Assembly: GCA_963629395.1 (NCBI GenBank)
Contig: CAVGIV010000007.1
Location: 1-58,081 of the forward strand
Direction of reading: 5' to 3'
Length of the DNA: 58,081 bases
DNA from: CAG-791 sp963629395
Lineage (GTDB): Bacteria > Bacillota > Clostridia > Lachnospirales > Lachnospiraceae
Shown in pieces: positions 55,431-58,081 of the stretch. The position numbers and the translations under genes are program-made. Position 1 is the first letter of the stretch; every line of letters starts with the position of its first letter. The notes below the pieces were generated by a model, which saw nothing but the letters and a program-made list of their open reading frames with translations, searched no databases and was not told where the DNA came from.

Positions 55431-56933
55431 ATGGCAAAGCTTATTATCAATGAACACAAGAAGAAGGGACACATCCGCCCGGAGATTCAGGGACAGTTCT
55501 CGGAGCACCTGGGCCGCGGCATCTATGAAGGCTTGTATGTCCGTCCGGAATCGGGCATTGAGAATGTGAACGGCATGCGCACAGACGTTGTGAATGCCTT
55601 AAAGGAGATGAAGGTTCCGCTCCTTCGCTGGCCGGGCGGCTGCTTTGCCGACGAGTACCACTGGAAGGACGGCATCGGCCCGAAGGAAAATCGCAAGAAG
55701 ATGATCAACACACACTGGGGCGGCGTTCTTGAGGACAACAGCTTCGGCACACATGAGTATTTTGAACTGGTGCGCCAGCTGGGCTGCAAGAGCTATGTCA
55801 ACGGCAATGTCGGCTCCGGCACGGTACAGGAGATGTCCGAGTGGGTGGAGTACATGACCTTTGACGGCGTGTCTCCGATGACCGAGCTGCGCAAAGCCAA
55901 CGGACACGAGGAGCCCTGGAGACTGGACTATCTGGGCGTCGGCAATGAGAACTGGGGGTGCGGGGGCAACATGACGCCGGAGTACTACGCAAACCTCTAC
56001 CGACGCTATCAGACCTACTGCCGCCAGTATCACCCGGATAAGCCATTCCAGAAGGTCTGCGGCGGTCCGAACGTGGCAGATACCAACTGGACGAAGAAGG
56101 TCCTTGAGACCTGCTTTGCCGAGCCTGCGGGGCCTGCGTTCCACGGCTTTATGGATCTGATCAGTATCCACTACTATGTGCATCCGGGCGGATGGGAGAA
56201 CAAGGGCTCTGCCACACAGTTCGACAAAGAGATGTTCTACCAGACCATGGAAAAGACCCTCTACACCGAGGATCTTTTAAAGCTCCACGGAGATATTCTG
56301 GACACCTACGACCCGGACAAGCACGTCGGCTTCTCCTTTGACGAGTGGGGCGGCTGGTATGAGGTGGAGCCGGGGACCAATCCGGGGTTCCTCTATCAGC
56401 AGAACACGATGCGGGATGCACTGATCGCCGGTGTTACACTCAACATCTTCAACCAGCACTGCGACCGGGTACGCCTTGCGTGCCTTGCACAGATGATCAA
56501 CGTCATTCAGTCCGTCATCCTGACCGAGGGCGAGAAGATGATCCTCACGCCCACCTACCACGTGTTCCATATGTACAAGGACCACCAGGATGCAGAGCTC
56601 CTGGATTCTGTGATTCTCGAGAATCCCGATGCCGGTACGGAGGCACATCCGCTGTCGGCACTCTCAGAATCCGTTTCCGAGAAGGACGGCGCTATCACGA
56701 TCACCATCGCCAACATGGACGCCGAGAATAGCCACCCTGTGGAAATCTCCTTCGTGGATAAAACTCCGGAGTTCGTGACAGGACGCGTGGTTGCAGAAGA
56801 GATGCACGCAATGAACACATTTACGGAGCCGAACAACGTGCAGGAAAAGGAGCTGGACGGCATCGAGTGCACGGCAAACGGCTGCCGCCTTGTCATTCCG
56901 GCCTGCTCGGTTGTGAAGCTGACGGTTCGGTAG
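55431..56933 (+). CDS. Alpha-L-arabinofuranosidase, GH51 (second copy)
   Basis: This 500-residue cytoplasmic enzyme shares the GH51 fold but is clearly diverged from the copy upstream. Motifs are QFSEHLGRGIYEGLYV, LLRWPGGCFADEYHWKDGIGP, the acid/base Glu in LGVGNENWGCGGNM near residue 170 and the nucleophile Glu in FSFDEWGGWYEV near 300. The differing active-site loops suggest another linkage or aglycone preference, for example 1,2/1,3 side chains against 1,5 backbone. GCGAGAGGTTGATCT precedes ATG 55431. It ends the arabinoside locus. Confidence 0.95.
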   Translation: MAKLIINEHKKKGHIRPEIQGQFSEHLGRGIYEGLYVRPESGIENVNGMRTDVVNALKEMKVPLLRWPGGCFADEYHWKDGIGPKENRKKMINTHWGGVLEDNSFGTHEYFELVRQLGCKSYVNGNVGSGTVQEMSEWVEYMTFDGVSPMTELRKANGHEEPWRLDYLGVGNENWGCGGNMTPEYYANLYRRYQTYCRQYHPDKPFQKVCGGPNVADTNWTKKVLETCFAEPAGPAFHGFMDLISIHYYVHPGGWENKGSATQFDKEMFYQTMEKTLYTEDLLKLHGDILDTYDPDKHVGFSFDEWGGWYEVEPGTNPGFLYQQNTMRDALIAGVTLNIFNQHCDRVRLACLAQMINVIQSVILTEGEKMILTPTYHVFHMYKDHQDAELLDSVILENPDAGTEAHPLSALSESVSEKDGAITITIANMDAENSHPVEISFVDKTPEFVTGRVVAEEMHAMNTFTEPNNVQEKELDGIECTANGCRLVIPACSVVKLTVR

Positions 56934-57062
56934 GGCAAGAGCCTTGTACATCGCTTTTAATATGCACCATCACCATCAGAAAAAGTTCTGCATGATCAGG
57001 CTGGCTGTTATGCATAAGATGCACTGGTGTGGCAGGCGCTGACCGACAAAACGGGTGGGGAA

Positions 57063-57326
57063 ATGAATATTGAATCAAAGGATACCGCGCATTGCCTCCG
57101 TTGCCTTCTGCAGGAGCTGGATCCGGAAAGGTACCAGCGGGACATTCAGCGGATTCTGATGCTCATGGATCAGGAGGAGAAGGCTCCTGAGAAGCTGTAT
57201 CAGACCCGGTTGGAAACGTGCCAAAGCTGCGAGTATCTGTACGAGGGAACCTGTAATGCCTGCGGCTGCTACGCAGAGCTGCGGGCGGCGGGCAAGGCAA
57301 CGCACTGCCCGTATAAGAAGTGGTAG
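57063..57326 (+). CDS. Small cysteine-rich protein, DUF6171-like
   Basis: The 87-residue protein ends with a Cys cluster CQSCEYLYEGTCNACGCYAELRAA and HCPYKKW, which probably binds zinc or an Fe-S centre. The N-terminal half has one CLRC motif and a charged helix. Small proteins with this C-terminus occur widely in Clostridia (DUF6171); their function is unknown. GGGTGGGGAA precedes ATG 57063; a GTG at 57027 in frame is possible. The 56934-57062 gap contains only a His-rich 26-codon frame at 56962-57042 without an SD. Confidence 0.75.
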   Translation: MNIESKDTAHCLRCLLQELDPERYQRDIQRILMLMDQEEKAPEKLYQTRLETCQSCEYLYEGTCNACGCYAELRAAGKATHCPYKKW

Positions 57327-57341
57327 TACAGAGAACGCCAC

Positions 57342-57398
57342 ATTCGCAAAAGAAAGCTGCGCAGCAGCGATTTTGCGAATGGGCTCGGAACAGTTACG
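57342..57398 (+). repeat. Hairpin plus family E motif
   Basis: CATTCGCAAAA and TTTTGCGAATG form an 11-bp inverted repeat around GAAAGCTGCGCAGCAGCGA. Its right arm is the start of the family E motif at 57374-57398, which differs from 35718-35742 at a few bases. Confidence 0.7.
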
Positions 57399-57415
57399 TA
57401 TGTGGAATGAAAAGG

Positions 57416-57452
57416 AGCGCAAGCTGGCGTTGAGGCTGGCTTGCGCTTTTTT
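57416..57452 (+). terminator. Rho-independent terminator after the DUF6171-like gene
   Basis: AGCGCAAGC pairs exactly with GCTTGCGCT and is followed by six T residues. Confidence 0.92.
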
Positions 57453-57554
57453 GACACATGGATGCTTTGGGTGCAATATCTGGAACTTGGGTGTGTTTCG
57501 GGCTAAAATATAGGTGTTGTTGTAACTGCAGAATATCTGAAAGGTGGAAGAACT

Positions 57555-57827
57555 ATGTTATATCCTTTTATGACTTTAGATGACAATACGGAAATTGTTC
57601 ATTCGGAACTTAAACCACATGGTAGGGTAAAAGTGTACATGGAAACACCGGATGAAACTCTCGGATTCAAGCATGCCACATGATATCTTCCGAAATATGA
57701 GTGGGAAGATATTCTGGGTTACACAGATAAAGACATTCAGCGTCTGGATGAGATCATTCATTCCACAGCGCATCTGATTATGCAGTTTTCAAAGGAAGGG
57801 GGCTTTGCCAATGCCTCAGGTTTTTAA
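57555..57827 (+). pseudogene. Small toxin-antitoxin-associated protein, interrupted by an in-frame TGA
   Basis: The frame reads MLYPFMTLDDNTEIVHSEL and continues to a TGA at 57681-57683 after 42 codons. The same frame then runs on (YLPKYEWEDILGYTDKDIQR) to TAA at 57825, giving about 90 codons in all. Proteins opening MLYPxMTL with this layout are commonly found next to DUF4160 genes in Firmicutes, which is the arrangement here. I read the TGA as a nonsense change of a Cys or Trp codon. AGGTGG is nine bases before ATG 57555. The region is AT-richer than its surroundings. Confidence 0.65.
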
Positions 57828-57927
57828 GCTTGGACCATATTGGGTTTATTTTTGGACGAACGAAAATAAGCCGTTAGAACCTGTGCATGTACATGTGGCA
57901 GAGGAAAAGCCGACACCAAATATTTGA
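57811..57927 (+). pseudogene. Truncated DUF4160 protein
   Basis: The 38-codon frame MPQVFKLGPYWVYFWTNENK ... PVHVHVAEEKPTPN matches the N-terminal half of DUF4160 proteins, which are about 85-100 residues. It stops at TGA 57925 just after the conserved HVHV block, where the family normally continues. It overlaps the previous pseudogene by 17 bases, as in intact pairs. The C-terminal half appears deleted at the junction with brnT. Confidence 0.7.
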
Positions 57928-57941
57928 GGAGGTGAAGCCAT

Positions 57942-58081
57942 TTGAAGATTGAGTGGGATGATGAGAAAAACACAATAAATAAAAAGAAGCATGGCATCTC
58001 GTTTGAGACCGCCTCAAAGGTGTTTGTGGACCCGTATTACATTGAAGTTTATGATTCTGAACATAGCAGTGATGAAGATCG
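57942..58081 (+). CDS. brnT: BrnT family type II toxin (partial, cut by window end)
   Basis: The frame starts at TTG 57942 with AGGAGGTG seven bases upstream. It reads KIEWDDEKNTINKKKHGISFETASKVFVDPY, the BrnT N-terminal signature (WD..K...N..KHG..F..A..VF.D). BrnT is a RelE-fold RNase normally encoded before its antitoxin BrnA, which would lie beyond the window. It is AT-rich compared with the rest of the window. About 46 codons are visible. Confidence 0.85.
   Translation, partial: MKIEWDDEKNTINKKKHGISFETASKVFVDPYYIEVYDSEHSSDED

Overview
The window looks like a chromosomal segment of a GC-rich (roughly 55%) low-GC-phylum anaerobe, most probably a member of the Lachnospiraceae (Clostridia). 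Support: short HisG with HisZ, a single-chain glycyl-tRNA synthetase, S21 next to ScpA/ScpB, RecU, a Na+-pumping decarboxylase cluster of lachnospiral type, and lipoprotein-type transport components. Genus cannot be decided from the sequence alone. There is no phage, IS transposase or CRISPR array; most of the window is ordinary core genome.

Layout. 1-6387: recU, then a histidine operon hisZ-hisG-hisD-hisB-(HisF-like)hisIE behind a good sigma-A promoter. 6468-9882: zinc-ribbon membrane protein plus TPM-domain protein, and an aldose epimerase bracketed by two perfect hairpins. 10064-14140: lipoprotein HlyD adaptor, ABC ATPase and MacB-like permease. 14252-14603: tmRNA with promoter and terminator. 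14906-26895: M16C protease, era, recO, an unrecognised membrane protein, glyQS, alaS, rpsU, scpA, scpB. 27147-32417: biotin-dependent, sodium-pump decarboxylase cluster (divergent carboxyltransferase, OadG-like, biotin carrier, OadB, OadA/PycB-like). 32557-34755: glycogen debranching enzyme. 35015-39023: OmpR-type two-component pair followed by hisH and hisF, which complete part of the histidine pathway 31 kb from the main his operon; no hisA or hisC is in the window. 39351-45265: pepD, ung, lysA, tRNA-Leu(CAA), an ABCG-like transporter. 45320-46618 (minus): DUF4143 ATPase beside a 33-bp tandem repeat. 46944-56933: an arabinan/arabinoside locus with a minus-strand regulator and GH43 enzyme, divergent from a sugar ABC transporter (binding protein and two permeases) and two GH51 arabinofuranosidases. 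57063-58081: a small Cys-rich protein, then an AT-richer tail of decayed toxin-antitoxin-like genes and the start of brnT.

The most unusual feature of the window is its intergenic DNA. At least five families of palindromic, non-coding repeats occupy many of the spacers: A (18-bp palindrome), B (about 60-bp hairpin), C (about 200-bp hairpin, two copies 38 kb apart), D (161-165-bp inverted-repeat element, two near-full copies and one 28-bp remnant) and E (25-bp motif). No transposase accompanies them. A short TGAGCACCACCCA-like motif recurs in otherwise different hairpins. Other points worth a look are a catalytically dead HisF-like domain fused to HisIE, the divergent carboxyltransferase in the sodium-pump cluster, an OadG-like subunit with an added lipoprotein domain, and an in-frame UGA followed at once by a perfect 9-bp palindrome near the window end. 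All promoter, terminator and family calls are by eye; no searches were run.
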